A program made the position numbers and the translations under genes. A stretch of DNA of 64,000 bases from Clostridia bacterium (GTDB taxonomy: Bacteria > Bacillota > Clostridia > Oscillospirales > CAG-272). The stretch is taken from positions 1-64,000 of the forward strand of contig JAFVWS010000013.1 of the NCBI GenBank assembly GCA_017501545.1, read 5' to 3'. Shown piece by piece: positions 8,601 through 16,712 of the stretch. Numbering within the stretch: the stretch's first letter is position 1; every line of letters starts with the position of its first letter. The notes under the pieces are model-generated. The model saw only the letters and a program-made list of their open reading frames with translations. It did not search any database and was not told the origin of the DNA.

Positions 8601-10253
8601 ATGAAAAAGTCATTTTTAGCTTTAATTGTGGCTATACTATCTGTTTTTGTGCTTGTGCTCTGCTCTTGCGAGGGCGAGGCGCCAACAAACGGTATAGATG
8701 TCAAGGACGGCGTAGGAATTGTTTCAATTGAAAAGACCTCAACCGAGGGCTTGGTTGATACCTACACAATTACAATGACTGACGGCACTACATCTACCTT
8801 TACTGTAAATAATGGTGCAAACGGTCAAGGCGGCGCACAGGGTGAGCAAGGTGTTCAAGGCGAACAGGGTGTTCAAGGTGAGCAGGGTATCCAGGGCGAG
8901 GCTGGCAAAAACGGAATTAGCATCACTAATGCCAAGGTAAACGAAAATGGTGAGCTTGTGCTTGAATTTTCCGAGGGTGAGCCTATTAACCTTGGTAAGG
9001 TTGTAGGCGCTAAGGGCGATACTGGTGCAGATGGTAAGGACGGCACTGATGGCGCCGACGGAAAAGACGGACAAAACGGCGCAGATGGCAAGGATGGTGC
9101 CGATGGCGTAAGCATTACCGGCGCTACCATTAACGCACAAAATGAGCTTGTGCTTACTTTCTCAAATGGAAACGAGGTTAACCTTGGCAACGTAAAGGGA
9201 GCTAAGGGTGACACTGGCGCTGACGGTGAGGACGGAAAAGACGGTCAAGACGGCATTAGCATTACCGGCGCGTCAATTAACGATAAGGGTGAGCTTGTAA
9301 TTACCTTCTCCGAGGGTAACCCAGTTAACCTCGGTACAGTAGTTGGTGCAAAGGGTGACAAGGGCGACAAGGGTGATACCGGTGCGCAAGGTCCACAAGG
9401 TGAACAGGGCGTTCAAGGTGAACAAGGTATTCAAGGTGAGGCAGGCCGTGGCATTTTAAGAACGGAATTTGTTGGAACAGATTTTATAATCTATTATACC
9501 GACGGAACGACAGAAACCCACGATTTAAGCGAAATTATTGGCGACCCAAATGATAAAAAGATTTTGGTGTATAGCCTTCTCTCCGATGGAACATATGGTG
9601 TTATGGCTGGCGGAATGGCAAAATACGAGGCAGTTATTGAAATTCCTGCCGTGTATGAGGGTGTCGCAGTAACACAAATTCTATCCGAAGGATTTAGAGA
9701 GCACACAAGCTTACAAGAAATAATTATACCAGAAGGCGTTACTAAAATTGGTCAAAAAGCCTTTTATGGTTGTATTGGATTGCAGTCAGCGAATTTGCCC
9801 AGCACAACCACAACAATAGACAAATATGCGTTCTACAACTGTTCTGGCTTAACAGAGGTTACTATACCTGCGGCTGTAACTAAGGTTGGCGCATATGCAT
9901 ATTATGGCTCGGCAATAACAAGTGCTGTTTTTGAAAACGCAAGTGGTTGGAGCGTTGCCAGTTCAAGCGCTGTGTACTTAGGAATGGCCAACGTTTCTAC
10001 CAGCTTGAGCACAAATATGGAGGAAAAATTTATATCCTCTATTCAGTTTAGCGCATCAGGCCTAATTCTTGGTAGCTACGAATGCTTCTATAGTAGCGGC
10101 GCGATTAGCTCCTCCAACACCGCCGCTAATGCTACAGCACTGACCAAAAATATGAGTTTTTCTCTTCGTTATTTTTATAGCAGTTTAAACACCAGTAATT
10201 TGGCAGATGTAACTGTCGCATACTATAAAAGCGATTGGGTGCGCACCGAATAA
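8601..10253 (+). CDS. Lipoprotein with collagen-like and leucine-rich (BspA-type) repeats
   Basis: 550 residues, start supported by GAGGTG. A lipoprotein signal ends in LCSC (Cys23). Three blocks follow: Gly-X-Y collagen-like stretches (for example GEQGVQGEQGIQG and KGDKGDTGAQGPQ, about residues 75-275), interspersed with three copies of a strand-rich module of the type GISIT.A..N..GELV.TFS.G..VNLG, then a leucine-rich LRR_5-like region (about 325-440) with YEGVAVTQI, REHTSLQEIIIPEGVTKIG and a Ser/Thr-rich tail. This is a rod-like, surface-anchored protein, plausibly an adhesin or display stalk. The repeats invite recombination, so assembly of the Gly-X-Y part could be imperfect. Confidence 0.85.
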   Translation: MKKSFLALIVAILSVFVLVLCSCEGEAPTNGIDVKDGVGIVSIEKTSTEGLVDTYTITMTDGTTSTFTVNNGANGQGGAQGEQGVQGEQGVQGEQGIQGEAGKNGISITNAKVNENGELVLEFSEGEPINLGKVVGAKGDTGADGKDGTDGADGKDGQNGADGKDGADGVSITGATINAQNELVLTFSNGNEVNLGNVKGAKGDTGADGEDGKDGQDGISITGASINDKGELVITFSEGNPVNLGTVVGAKGDKGDKGDTGAQGPQGEQGVQGEQGIQGEAGRGILRTEFVGTDFIIYYTDGTTETHDLSEIIGDPNDKKILVYSLLSDGTYGVMAGGMAKYEAVIEIPAVYEGVAVTQILSEGFREHTSLQEIIIPEGVTKIGQKAFYGCIGLQSANLPSTTTTIDKYAFYNCSGLTEVTIPAAVTKVGAYAYYGSAITSAVFENASGWSVASSSAVYLGMANVSTSLSTNMEEKFISSIQFSASGLILGSYECFYSSGAISSSNTAANATALTKNMSFSLRYFYSSLNTSNLADVTVAYYKSDWVRTE

Positions 10254-10263
10254 ATATCATAAT

Positions 10264-10291
10264 AAAAAGGACACCATTTGGTGTCCTTTTC
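10264..10291. terminator. Bidirectional terminator between convergent genes
   Basis: AAAAGGACACC pairs with GGTGTCCTTTT. A and T runs on both sides serve both the plus gene ending at 10253 and the minus gene ending at 10301. Confidence 0.85.
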
Positions 10292-10300
10292 TTTTTAGTT

Positions 10301-10993
10301 TTATACCTGTTGTGGGGTGTCGTCCACTGAGATTTGTGGTGCGCCACTTCCCTTTTTGCCCTTAATAAAGTTGATAAGGGTTACTGCGAATACAAGCATC
10401 ACCGGAAGAATTATTGCACAGCAGTAAAGTGCAAGCTGGAAGGTTTGACCGCTAACTGTTGCATAGCCTCTTACAAGTGGAATGAAAATTTGCATTGGTG
10501 AGATAAGAACGTATCTCAAAATTTGCAAAACAAGAGCAAATATTGGAAGAATCCTTGGCTTTTGCTTGAAGCTCATAACAATAAATACAAGTGCTAAAAC
10601 AAATGAAGCAACCGTAAATGCACTTGTCATTAGGCCAATAAAGAGTGTTGGTATTTGCTCAATGTAAAAATCCATCATCTTTTGTGCCACCTCTGACTGT
10701 GATGAGCCATAGATATAAACAATAAATGGATTGTTGTGGAACGTCTTTAGCTGGTTTGGAATTAAAAGCAATGAAATAAAGTTTAGAACACCTGCAATAA
10801 TTCCGATAACGCGTGTTTTCTTTGGACCAAGAATTGCCATTGCAACAAATAAGCCAAGCACAATAATGCCAGCGACAATTGCCATTGCATAAAAGCGTCC
10901 AAGAAGCTCTTTGGGAAATCCGCCTTCAATTTGGAACCTTCTCATAATGTCGGCAAACATCTCGGTTGGGTCTGTGTAGTTAATGCTACCCAT
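10301..10993 (-). CDS. Polytopic membrane protein of unknown function
   Basis: 230 residues with about five hydrophobic helices (near 33-54, 60-78, 113-137, 146-165 and 188-210) and a short hydrophilic tail. The ATG at 10993 has AAGGAG seven bases upstream. An N-terminal cytoplasmic or peripheral segment (DPTEMFADIMRRFQIEGG) precedes the first helix. I see no conserved catalytic or transport motif and do not recognise a family. It has its own near-consensus promoter and so is expressed independently of the nuclease gene upstream. Confidence 0.75.
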   Translation of the reverse strand: MGSINYTDPTEMFADIMRRFQIEGGFPKELLGRFYAMAIVAGIIVLGLFVAMAILGPKKTRVIGIIAGVLNFISLLLIPNQLKTFHNNPFIVYIYGSSQSEVAQKMMDFYIEQIPTLFIGLMTSAFTVASFVLALVFIVMSFKQKPRILPIFALVLQILRYVLISPMQIFIPLVRGYATVSGQTFQLALYCCAIILPVMLVFAVTLINFIKGKKGSGAPQISVDDTPQQV

Positions 10994-11025
10994 AATAAAA
11001 TCTCCTTCTTTATATTGATGTGTTA

Positions 11026-11054
11026 ATTATACCATTATATGGACCCGTTGTCAA
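11026..11054 (-). promoter_or_regulatory. Promoter of the membrane protein gene
   Basis: Minus strand TTGACA (11049-11054), 17-base spacer, TATAAT (11026-11031), placed immediately after the upstream gene's stop codon. Confidence 0.85.
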
Positions 11055-11056
11055 TA

Positions 11057-11749
11057 TTATTCTGATATCTTGGCAAAATGCACACGATGGTCAGAGGCTA
11101 TTATTTCTGGTATGCACGCCCCTTCCACCTTTAAATCATTAGAAACGAAAATATAGTCAATTTTCACCTCTGGCTTATCACTTGGCCAAGTGGGTGTGTT
11201 TTCGCAAAAGCCAACGGATGCATCCTTCATTTTTTCCTTAATGGGATTTAAAACAGGATTGTCTGGTGTGACGTTGAAATCACCCATTAAAATGCACTTT
11301 TTGGGTGATATATTTTCTAAAATTGTCTTTACTGCATTTTCCGCCTCATCTAAGTTTAAGCCAAAGTGGCAAACAAGCACGGTATAGCCGTTTTCAAGCT
11401 CAGCCTTAAGGAGGCATCTTGTTTCGTAGTAGCCATTATAGCGCCTTGGGCACGGGTCGGGGATTTTAACCGCCTCGCACCTTACCATTTTATATTTTGA
11501 AATTAGACCGTTTCCGTATGGTCCCTCGGGTGGCCAATCTATTGCCTCGGCAAAAAAGTAATTTTCCAAGCCTGTACGAACAGCAAGCTCCCTTACTTGG
11601 TTTGGGTATATCCCACCCTCGGAAAACATCTCGTTAAGGGCGCAAATGTCAGCCCCTGTGTCTAAAATCGCACGTGCCATTATATCATAATCAATTTCTT
11701 TAGTTAGGTAATTTAGACAGTGCTGGGTGTTAAACGTCATTATTTTCAT
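11057..11749 (-). CDS. Endonuclease/exonuclease/phosphatase (EEP) family protein
   Basis: 230 residues in the DNase I-like fold. In order: MTFNTQHC (metal/phosphate Asn), CALNEMF (metal-binding Glu), GDFNVTPDNP (catalytic Asp/Asn pair) and the terminal ASDHRVHFA (Asp-His pair), all hallmark positions of EEP phosphohydrolases. There is no signal peptide, so it acts in the cytoplasm. Members cleave DNA, RNA, inositol phosphates or sphingomyelin, and the sequence does not distinguish these. The ATG has AAAGGTG upstream. It follows the FGGY kinase gene by 38 bases and is probably co-transcribed with it, which would allow a sugar-phosphate related role; that is inference. Confidence 0.85.
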   Translation of the reverse strand: MKIMTFNTQHCLNYLTKEIDYDIMARAILDTGADICALNEMFSEGGIYPNQVRELAVRTGLENYFFAEAIDWPPEGPYGNGLISKYKMVRCEAVKIPDPCPRRYNGYYETRCLLKAELENGYTVLVCHFGLNLDEAENAVKTILENISPKKCILMGDFNVTPDNPVLNPIKEKMKDASVGFCENTPTWPSDKPEVKIDYIFVSNDLKVEGACIPEIIASDHRVHFAKISE

Positions 11750-11787
11750 ATTTCACCTTTAGGTATAGGCAGAGAGCCTATCTTTTA

Positions 11788-13320
11788 CTATATTTTTTCC
11801 GTTGCTAACCTTTCAACTGCAAGGCCAGCCTTGTAGGCTTTCATAAAGGAAGCAAACTTTGCCCTTTCCTCGCTTGATGCTACTGTGGTTTCCTTCTCGG
11901 TTGAATCAAACATATTATCAAGGAAGCACTCAAGTGGCTTATCGTTTTGTAAGCGATAAAGTGCTAAAAGTGCAACGCCCCAAGCACCACCCTCACCTGC
12001 GTTTTTCATAACGGTTATTGGACAGCCAAGCGCCGCGCTCATCGCATTTGCGCCAACAAATGGTGCCTTAAAGAAGCCTCCGTGGCCACAAATTGCCTCA
12101 ATTTCAACCTTTTCCTCAGCTAAAATCTCCATACCGATGCTCATTGCGCCAAGGGCTGAGTATAATTGCATTTGCATAAAGTTTGCAAGGGTGAGTCTTG
12201 CGTTTTCTCCTCTTGCCACCATAGGCACACCTCTTTCAAGACCAACAAGTGGCTCACCAGAGAGGAAGTTGTAGCCAACGAGGGCGCCAACGTCAGAATC
12301 ACTCTTTAGCGAAACCTCATATAGCTTGTCGTAAAGTGGACCCTTTTTAATTGACCCTCCTGCAAGCTCAATAACCTCCATAAATAGTGAGGTCCAGGCG
12401 TTTATTTCAGACGTAAAGTTATTTGCGTGTACCATTGCAACTGTTTTTCCACTTGGTGTTGCAACCACGTCAATTTCTGTGCTTGCACGAGTTAGTGGCT
12501 TTTCCAAAACCACCATTGCAAACGCACTTGTACCAGCTGAAACGTTGCCAGTTTTTACCTTAACTGCGTTTGTTGCAACCATACCAGTGCCAGCATCACC
12601 CTCTGGTGGGCAAAGTGGTGCGCCACACTTAAGTGTGCCTGTTGGGTCAAGCAATTTTGCGCCCTCACAGGTAAGTGTGCCTGCGTCCATACCAGCCATA
12701 AGTGGTGTTGGGAGTAAATTTTCAAGCTTTTTATTTACGCCGTGCTTTTTAAGCAGACCATTATAAATTGCAAGCTTTTCGCTGTCGTATTTATCGTCAA
12801 TTGTTGGGAACATACCGGCAGCATCACCAACGCCAAGCACCCTTTTGCCAGTTAAGCGCCAATGCACGTAGCCTGCCAAGGTTGTTAAAAATTCAACGTC
12901 GTTTACGTGCTTTTCACCATTTAGTACAGCCTGATAAAAGTGTGTGCCACTCCAACGCTGTGGCATATTAAAATTAAGCTCACGTGTTAGCTCCTCTTGC
13001 GCCTTAGCTGTTGTGGTGTTTCTCCACGTTCTAAATGGCACTAAGAGATTATCGTCCTTGTCAAAGGCAAGGTAGCCGTGCATCATTGCAGAAACACCGA
13101 TAGAGTCAAGATTTTCTATTTTCTCACCATAATTTTTAATTAGGTCAGAATAAGAAGCTTGAAGCCCCTGCCAAATCATATCAAGCGAGTAAGTCCAAAA
13201 GCCGTTTTCGTACTGGTTTTCCCAGTCGTGCGCGCCAGAGGCAACAACCTCACCCTTTTCATTAATTAAAACAGATTTGATTCTTGTTGAGCCAAGCTCA
13301 ATACCTAATATTTTTTTCAT
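11788..13320 (-). CDS. FGGY-family carbohydrate kinase (xylulokinase/ribulokinase-like)
   Basis: 510 residues, typical for the family. It begins with the phosphate-1 loop LGIELGSTRIKSVL and has MHGYLAF in the substrate region, CPPEGDAGTGMVATNAV and TGNVSAGTSAFAM in the second actin-like domain, and ICGHGGFFKAPFV followed by NAGEGGAWGVALLAL near the nucleotide site. It would phosphorylate a pentulose or similar sugar with ATP. The exact sugar cannot be assigned and no isomerase lies next to it. AGGAGG is replaced by CGGAGGG before the ATG. A consensus-like promoter with a perfect 20-base palindrome just downstream of the -10 suggests control by a sugar-responsive repressor not encoded here. 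Confidence 0.85.
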   Translation of the reverse strand: MKKILGIELGSTRIKSVLINEKGEVVASGAHDWENQYENGFWTYSLDMIWQGLQASYSDLIKNYGEKIENLDSIGVSAMMHGYLAFDKDDNLLVPFRTWRNTTTAKAQEELTRELNFNMPQRWSGTHFYQAVLNGEKHVNDVEFLTTLAGYVHWRLTGKRVLGVGDAAGMFPTIDDKYDSEKLAIYNGLLKKHGVNKKLENLLPTPLMAGMDAGTLTCEGAKLLDPTGTLKCGAPLCPPEGDAGTGMVATNAVKVKTGNVSAGTSAFAMVVLEKPLTRASTEIDVVATPSGKTVAMVHANNFTSEINAWTSLFMEVIELAGGSIKKGPLYDKLYEVSLKSDSDVGALVGYNFLSGEPLVGLERGVPMVARGENARLTLANFMQMQLYSALGAMSIGMEILAEEKVEIEAICGHGGFFKAPFVGANAMSAALGCPITVMKNAGEGGAWGVALLALYRLQNDKPLECFLDNMFDSTEKETTVASSEERAKFASFMKAYKAGLAVERLATEKI

Positions 13321-13332
13321 ATTTCCCTCCGA

Positions 13333-13378
13333 AATAGCCTTATAAGGCTATTATATCATAAGTTTTTTGCTTTGTAAA
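13333..13378 (-). promoter_or_regulatory. Promoter and palindromic operator of the FGGY kinase gene
   Basis: Minus strand TTTACA (13373-13378), 17-base spacer, TATAAT (13350-13355). It overlaps a perfect 20-base palindrome AATAGCCTTATAAGGCTATT (13333-13352) at the expected transcription start, a typical repressor site. It could also fold as an RNA hairpin at the transcript's 5' end. Confidence 0.75.
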
Positions 13379-13396
13379 TATTATAATCTCACTTTG

Positions 13397-13425
13397 TTGA
13401 CAAGGGTAGCTCTTGATGATATAAT
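13397..13425 (+). promoter_or_regulatory. Promoter of the acetyltransferase gene
   Basis: TTGACA (13397-13402), 17-base spacer, TATAAT (13420-13425), with the start codon about 30 bases downstream. It is divergent from the kinase promoter. Confidence 0.9.
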
Positions 13426-13456
13426 TAAAAAAGAAACGCATCACAGGGAGGCTTTT

Positions 13457-14074
13457 ATGAGAAGCGACAGAGAAAAAATGAACACTGGGGAGCTTTATTT
13501 CTGCAGTGACGAGTCTATTTTAAAGGAGCAACTTGAGTGCCTTGAAAGGCTTTACGACTACAACCAAACCCGTCCAAGTGAGGGTGAAAAAAGATTTAAT
13601 ATGCTAAAACAAATGTGTGCCGAGTGTGGTGAAAACGTTTATATTGAGCCACCATTTCACTCAAACTGGGGTGGCAAATACTGTCATTTTGGCAAAAACG
13701 TTTATGCAAACTTTAACCTAACCTGTGTTGACGACACCGACATTTACGTTGGCGAATATACAATGCTTGGCCCAAACGTTGTGCTTGCAAGCGCCGGACA
13801 CCCTATTTTGCCAGAGCTTCGCGAGAAAATTTATCAGTACAATATGCCAGTCAGAATAGGCAGAAACTGCTGGCTTGGCGCTGGCGTAATTGTTTTGCCA
13901 GGTGTTACAATTGGTGACGGCACAGTAATCGGCGCCGGCTCAGTTGTAACCAAGGATATCCCCGCTGGCGTTGTTGCCGTTGGCAACCCCTGCCGTGTAA
14001 TGCGCCAAATTAGCGAGCACGACCGTGAATACTACTTTAAGGACAAAAAAATCAACTGGGACGAAATAAAATAA
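13457..14074 (+). CDS. Sugar O-acetyltransferase (maltose/galactoside acetyltransferase-like)
   Basis: 205 residues from the ATG at 13457 (GGGAGG upstream); the longer frame from 13367 runs across the promoter and is rejected. The N-terminal MAC-type helical region (REKMNTGELYFCSDESIL) is followed by a left-handed beta-helix with hexapeptide repeats: PFHSNWGGKYCHFGKNVYAN, TMLGPNVVLASAGHP (catalytic His), IGRNCWLGAGVIVLPGVTIGDGTVIGAGSVVTKD and VAVGNPCRVMR. This is the Maa/LacA/NodL family, which transfers acetyl from acetyl-CoA to a sugar hydroxyl. The true acceptor is unknown. It is probably co-transcribed with the small membrane protein 14 bases downstream. Confidence 0.9.
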   Translation: MRSDREKMNTGELYFCSDESILKEQLECLERLYDYNQTRPSEGEKRFNMLKQMCAECGENVYIEPPFHSNWGGKYCHFGKNVYANFNLTCVDDTDIYVGEYTMLGPNVVLASAGHPILPELREKIYQYNMPVRIGRNCWLGAGVIVLPGVTIGDGTVIGAGSVVTKDIPAGVVAVGNPCRVMRQISEHDREYYFKDKKINWDEIK

Positions 14075-14088
14075 AAGGAGTAAGGAGT

Positions 14089-14421
14089 ATGAAAAACAAA
14101 AAACTCACATTGTCGGCTTTAATTCCACTTGTATCCTCAATGCTTTTTTATGTTTTTTCTTTATTGATATATATCCCTTTTGTATTGTGGAAAAACGAAC
14201 CCGAGTGGCTTGCTTGGACTATCGGTCTTTTATCTGCTCTTTGCTTTCACCTTTTTGCTCCTGTTATAGCTGTTGCCGGCAACACTGTTTCAATTGCGTT
14301 TCAAGCTAAAGCACTTAAGCGTAGGGAAAAGCCTTGGCTAAGCATTTTGCTTATCATTCTTTCGTCCATTATTATCATCGGCTCTATTTCTCATTGTACA
14401 TATGCCTTTATAATTGTATAA
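14089..14421 (+). CDS. Small membrane protein of unknown function
   Basis: 110 residues with three hydrophobic helices (about 9-31, 39-70 and 82-107) and a positively charged loop (KALKRREKPW). GGAGTAAGGAGT precedes the ATG. It follows the acetyltransferase gene closely and shares its promoter and the terminator at 14466. No family motif is recognised; by size and topology it resembles generic small multipass proteins. Confidence 0.7.
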   Translation: MKNKKLTLSALIPLVSSMLFYVFSLLIYIPFVLWKNEPEWLAWTIGLLSALCFHLFAPVIAVAGNTVSIAFQAKALKRREKPWLSILLIILSSIIIIGSISHCTYAFIIV

Positions 14422-14465
14422 CTATTATTTAAACTATTTCGACAGCATATTTAATCAATATTATT

Positions 14466-14494
14466 AAAAAATCCACCCGATTGGGTGGATTTTT
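14466..14494 (+). terminator. Terminator of the acetyltransferase operon
   Basis: AAAATCCACCC/GGGTGGATTTT stem with a GATT loop and trailing T's. Confidence 0.9.
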
Positions 14495-14533
14495 CTACTT
14501 CTTGTGAGAATAGCTTGCAAAAGGGGCACAGAG

Positions 14534-14710
14534 GTGGGGGTAGAATGCACGAGTGCGTAGTCGTCGCCGTACTGGCGTACGGCAGAGTAGCAATCGTGTA
14601 TAAAAAAGCACATAAAACGAAAACAGGCAAAGCCTGTTTTCTACCTTGTTTTTCTCAACAAGTAAAATTTAGTTTTCTTATATTCTTAGTGCTTTTTGCT
14701 CTACTCCTAC
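14534..14710 (+). repeat. Three-stem element, copy 1
   Basis: Outer stem GTGGGGGTAGA (14534-14544) with TCTACTCCTAC (14700-14710); core helix CACGAGTGC (14548-14556) with GCAATCGTG (14590-14598), capped by hairpin GCCGTAC-TGGC-GTACGGC; third stem AAAAAGCAC (14603-14611) with GTGCTTTTT (14689-14697) enclosing an ACAGGC/GCCTGT hairpin. It lies between convergent genes, beyond the terminator at 14466. It is the only copy on the plus strand. See the findings for comparison with the other six copies. Confidence 0.75.
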
Positions 14711-14720
14711 ATATGCGCAC

Positions 14721-16712
14721 CTAAATAGTAGCAATCAGTCTTTCGCCCTTTACAATTGGGTATTTTTTATCACCCAAAATGAGCGTTCCGCCGTCGATTT
14801 CTGACACTACCTCGGCTGTTTTTCCATCAAAGGACACAAAAACGTTACCGTTTTTAGTTGGCACGGTGCCACTTATTTTTCCAAGACCCATATCCTTCGG
14901 TGCAACCTCATAGGTTTTATAACCAGCACCGGTTGGCATAACGCCAAGGGCATATTTGCCAAGGAGATAAATAGGGGATGCGCCCCATGCGTGGCAAAGG
15001 CTTTTTTCGTACTTGCCACCATACATTTCGTAGTGCTCTATTCCCTTTTTGGTTGGGTCAAACTCCTCCCAAATGGTGGTTGCGCCAAGGCGTAGCATCT
15101 CTCCCCAGTAGCTATTTAGCATATCGGTCATATATTTATAGTTGCCGATTTTGCACATAGCATCAAGCTCATAAAACTCAAAATATGGGGTTGTGATTTT
15201 TGTAACCTCGTCGTTAAATATTACGTTTTTAATTATGCTTTCTTGTCTTTGCTTGTCGGTATAGTCAAACAAAATTGCAAAAATGTTTGCGTGGCGAGTA
15301 ACGTTGCGCTTGCCACTCTTATATGAGTCAATAAACGCGCCCTTTTCCTTATCCCAGTAAAGCTGATTTATATCATCAACTATTCTTGCGTGTCTTTCGT
15401 AGGCGTATTTTTCCATTTTCTTATCGCCCACTACCTTGGCACAATTTGAAATAGACTCATATGCGCGCGCAAGAAGCATGTTTTCAGCACAGATAGGACC
15501 TGCCTCATCAAAGGTTGACCAGTCAATAAACACCCAGTCGTCGGGCTTTCTTTCATACATTCCGTCAGCATCAAGGCGCCCCTCGATAAAGCCGAGCATA
15601 TCTATAATTTCTGGGTAAATATCATTTATAAAATCGGAATCACCCGAGTAAAAATAGTAGTCCCAAATTGAGTTTATCCACAAAAACGTATAGTCAGAAA
15701 TTGTATTTATATGCTTCGTAATAGGGTCCTTGCCCCTTAAAATGCGTATAGTGCGCCTTACAATATCGCTATCGTTTGACAAGTAGTAGTTTACTAAATT
15801 TGTTTGATACGCATCGCCCGACCAAACCCAACGGTCACGCTTAATTCCGTCAAAAAAGCCCTCGCGTGAGTTTAGTAGCATTGTGTACGCGCAAACGTCC
15901 CAAAGCTTATTTACAAGCTCATCTTCGCACTTGAATTCTCCCTTGTTTTCAAGAGGTAGATATTCAAAGTCAAGCTCAGCCGAGGCGCCCTTTAGCTCTG
16001 GCACGAAAATGTATCTAAACGCAACTGGCTCACTTGTGAAGCTTGTACCACTTGTGTTTAAGCCTAATTGGCATTCCAAAACGTCAAGCGCCTCCTCCAT
16101 GCTTTCGCCTAAGGCAACAAAGCGCTCCCTTCCGTCAAGGTTATTTAAGGTAATCTTACCAAAAACCTCCTTGCCAAAGTCAAAAAGCACGCCCCCGTTT
16201 ATCTCTTTTTTAGACACAGGGTACATTTTTTTGTATAAAAACTTAAATATTTCCGGATTATCGCACGGTTCAGTATAGTATTCACTATACCCTGCGTGTC
16301 TACCCCTTTTATCATCTGAACCCCCAACTATATAGGTACGGTCTGTTTTAAACACGCGCCCTTTTACGTAAAACGCGGGAAAGGAGTCCGCCTTAAAGCC
16401 CTGTAAGCAAACCGTGTGCTTGCCAGCCTCAAGCCTAACGCATGAGCCAACCGGATAAGCCTTGCCGTCGACAACCATATTGGCTGTTTTGGTGTTTGCG
16501 TAAAACTCTAACTCCTCCGGCTCGCTTATTTCAGCGGTTTTTTCTAAAATCGCATTCTTTTGTGGTGAGTCAATTCGCCACATTGGATAGTAGTACACGC
16601 TTTTGCGCTCTCCACCCTCGTAGGTTCTTGTCGTGGTGCGCCTGTTATGTAGTAGCATTGAATGATAAAGCTCAAAGCTACCTGGGTGCCAAATCCATTT
16701 TGCCTTCTCCAT
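14721..16712 (-). CDS. Alpha-L-rhamnosidase-like glycoside hydrolase (GH78)
   Basis: 663 residues without signal peptide. An N-terminal beta-sandwich region with ADSFPAFYVKGRVF is followed by an (alpha/alpha)6 barrel containing GIKRDRWVWSGDAYQ (the acidic residues here match the GH78 catalytic stretch), DDWVFIDWSTFDEAGPICAENM, TTIWEEFDP and SLCHAWGASPIYLLGKYALG, and then a beta-sandwich C-terminus. It would remove terminal rhamnose from imported pectic or glycan fragments in the cytoplasm. The ATG abuts the stop codon of the GH43 gene, with its ribosome site inside that gene's end, so translation is probably coupled. It is last in the GH36-GH43-GH78 operon. Closely related clades include unsaturated or methyl-sugar rhamnosidases, so exact specificity is open. 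Confidence 0.85.
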   Translation of the reverse strand: MEKAKWIWHPGSFELYHSMLLHNRRTTTRTYEGGERKSVYYYPMWRIDSPQKNAILEKTAEISEPEELEFYANTKTANMVVDGKAYPVGSCVRLEAGKHTVCLQGFKADSFPAFYVKGRVFKTDRTYIVGGSDDKRGRHAGYSEYYTEPCDNPEIFKFLYKKMYPVSKKEINGGVLFDFGKEVFGKITLNNLDGRERFVALGESMEEALDVLECQLGLNTSGTSFTSEPVAFRYIFVPELKGASAELDFEYLPLENKGEFKCEDELVNKLWDVCAYTMLLNSREGFFDGIKRDRWVWSGDAYQTNLVNYYLSNDSDIVRRTIRILRGKDPITKHINTISDYTFLWINSIWDYYFYSGDSDFINDIYPEIIDMLGFIEGRLDADGMYERKPDDWVFIDWSTFDEAGPICAENMLLARAYESISNCAKVVGDKKMEKYAYERHARIVDDINQLYWDKEKGAFIDSYKSGKRNVTRHANIFAILFDYTDKQRQESIIKNVIFNDEVTKITTPYFEFYELDAMCKIGNYKYMTDMLNSYWGEMLRLGATTIWEEFDPTKKGIEHYEMYGGKYEKSLCHAWGASPIYLLGKYALGVMPTGAGYKTYEVAPKDMGLGKISGTVPTKNGNVFVSFDGKTAEVVSEIDGGTLILGDKKYPIVKGERLIATI

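Noticed and set aside
8739..9214. Antisense open frames over the collagen-like region
   Set aside because: They mirror the Gly-X-Y repeats of the sense gene (Ala/Ser/Pro-rich shadow) and have no ribosome site.
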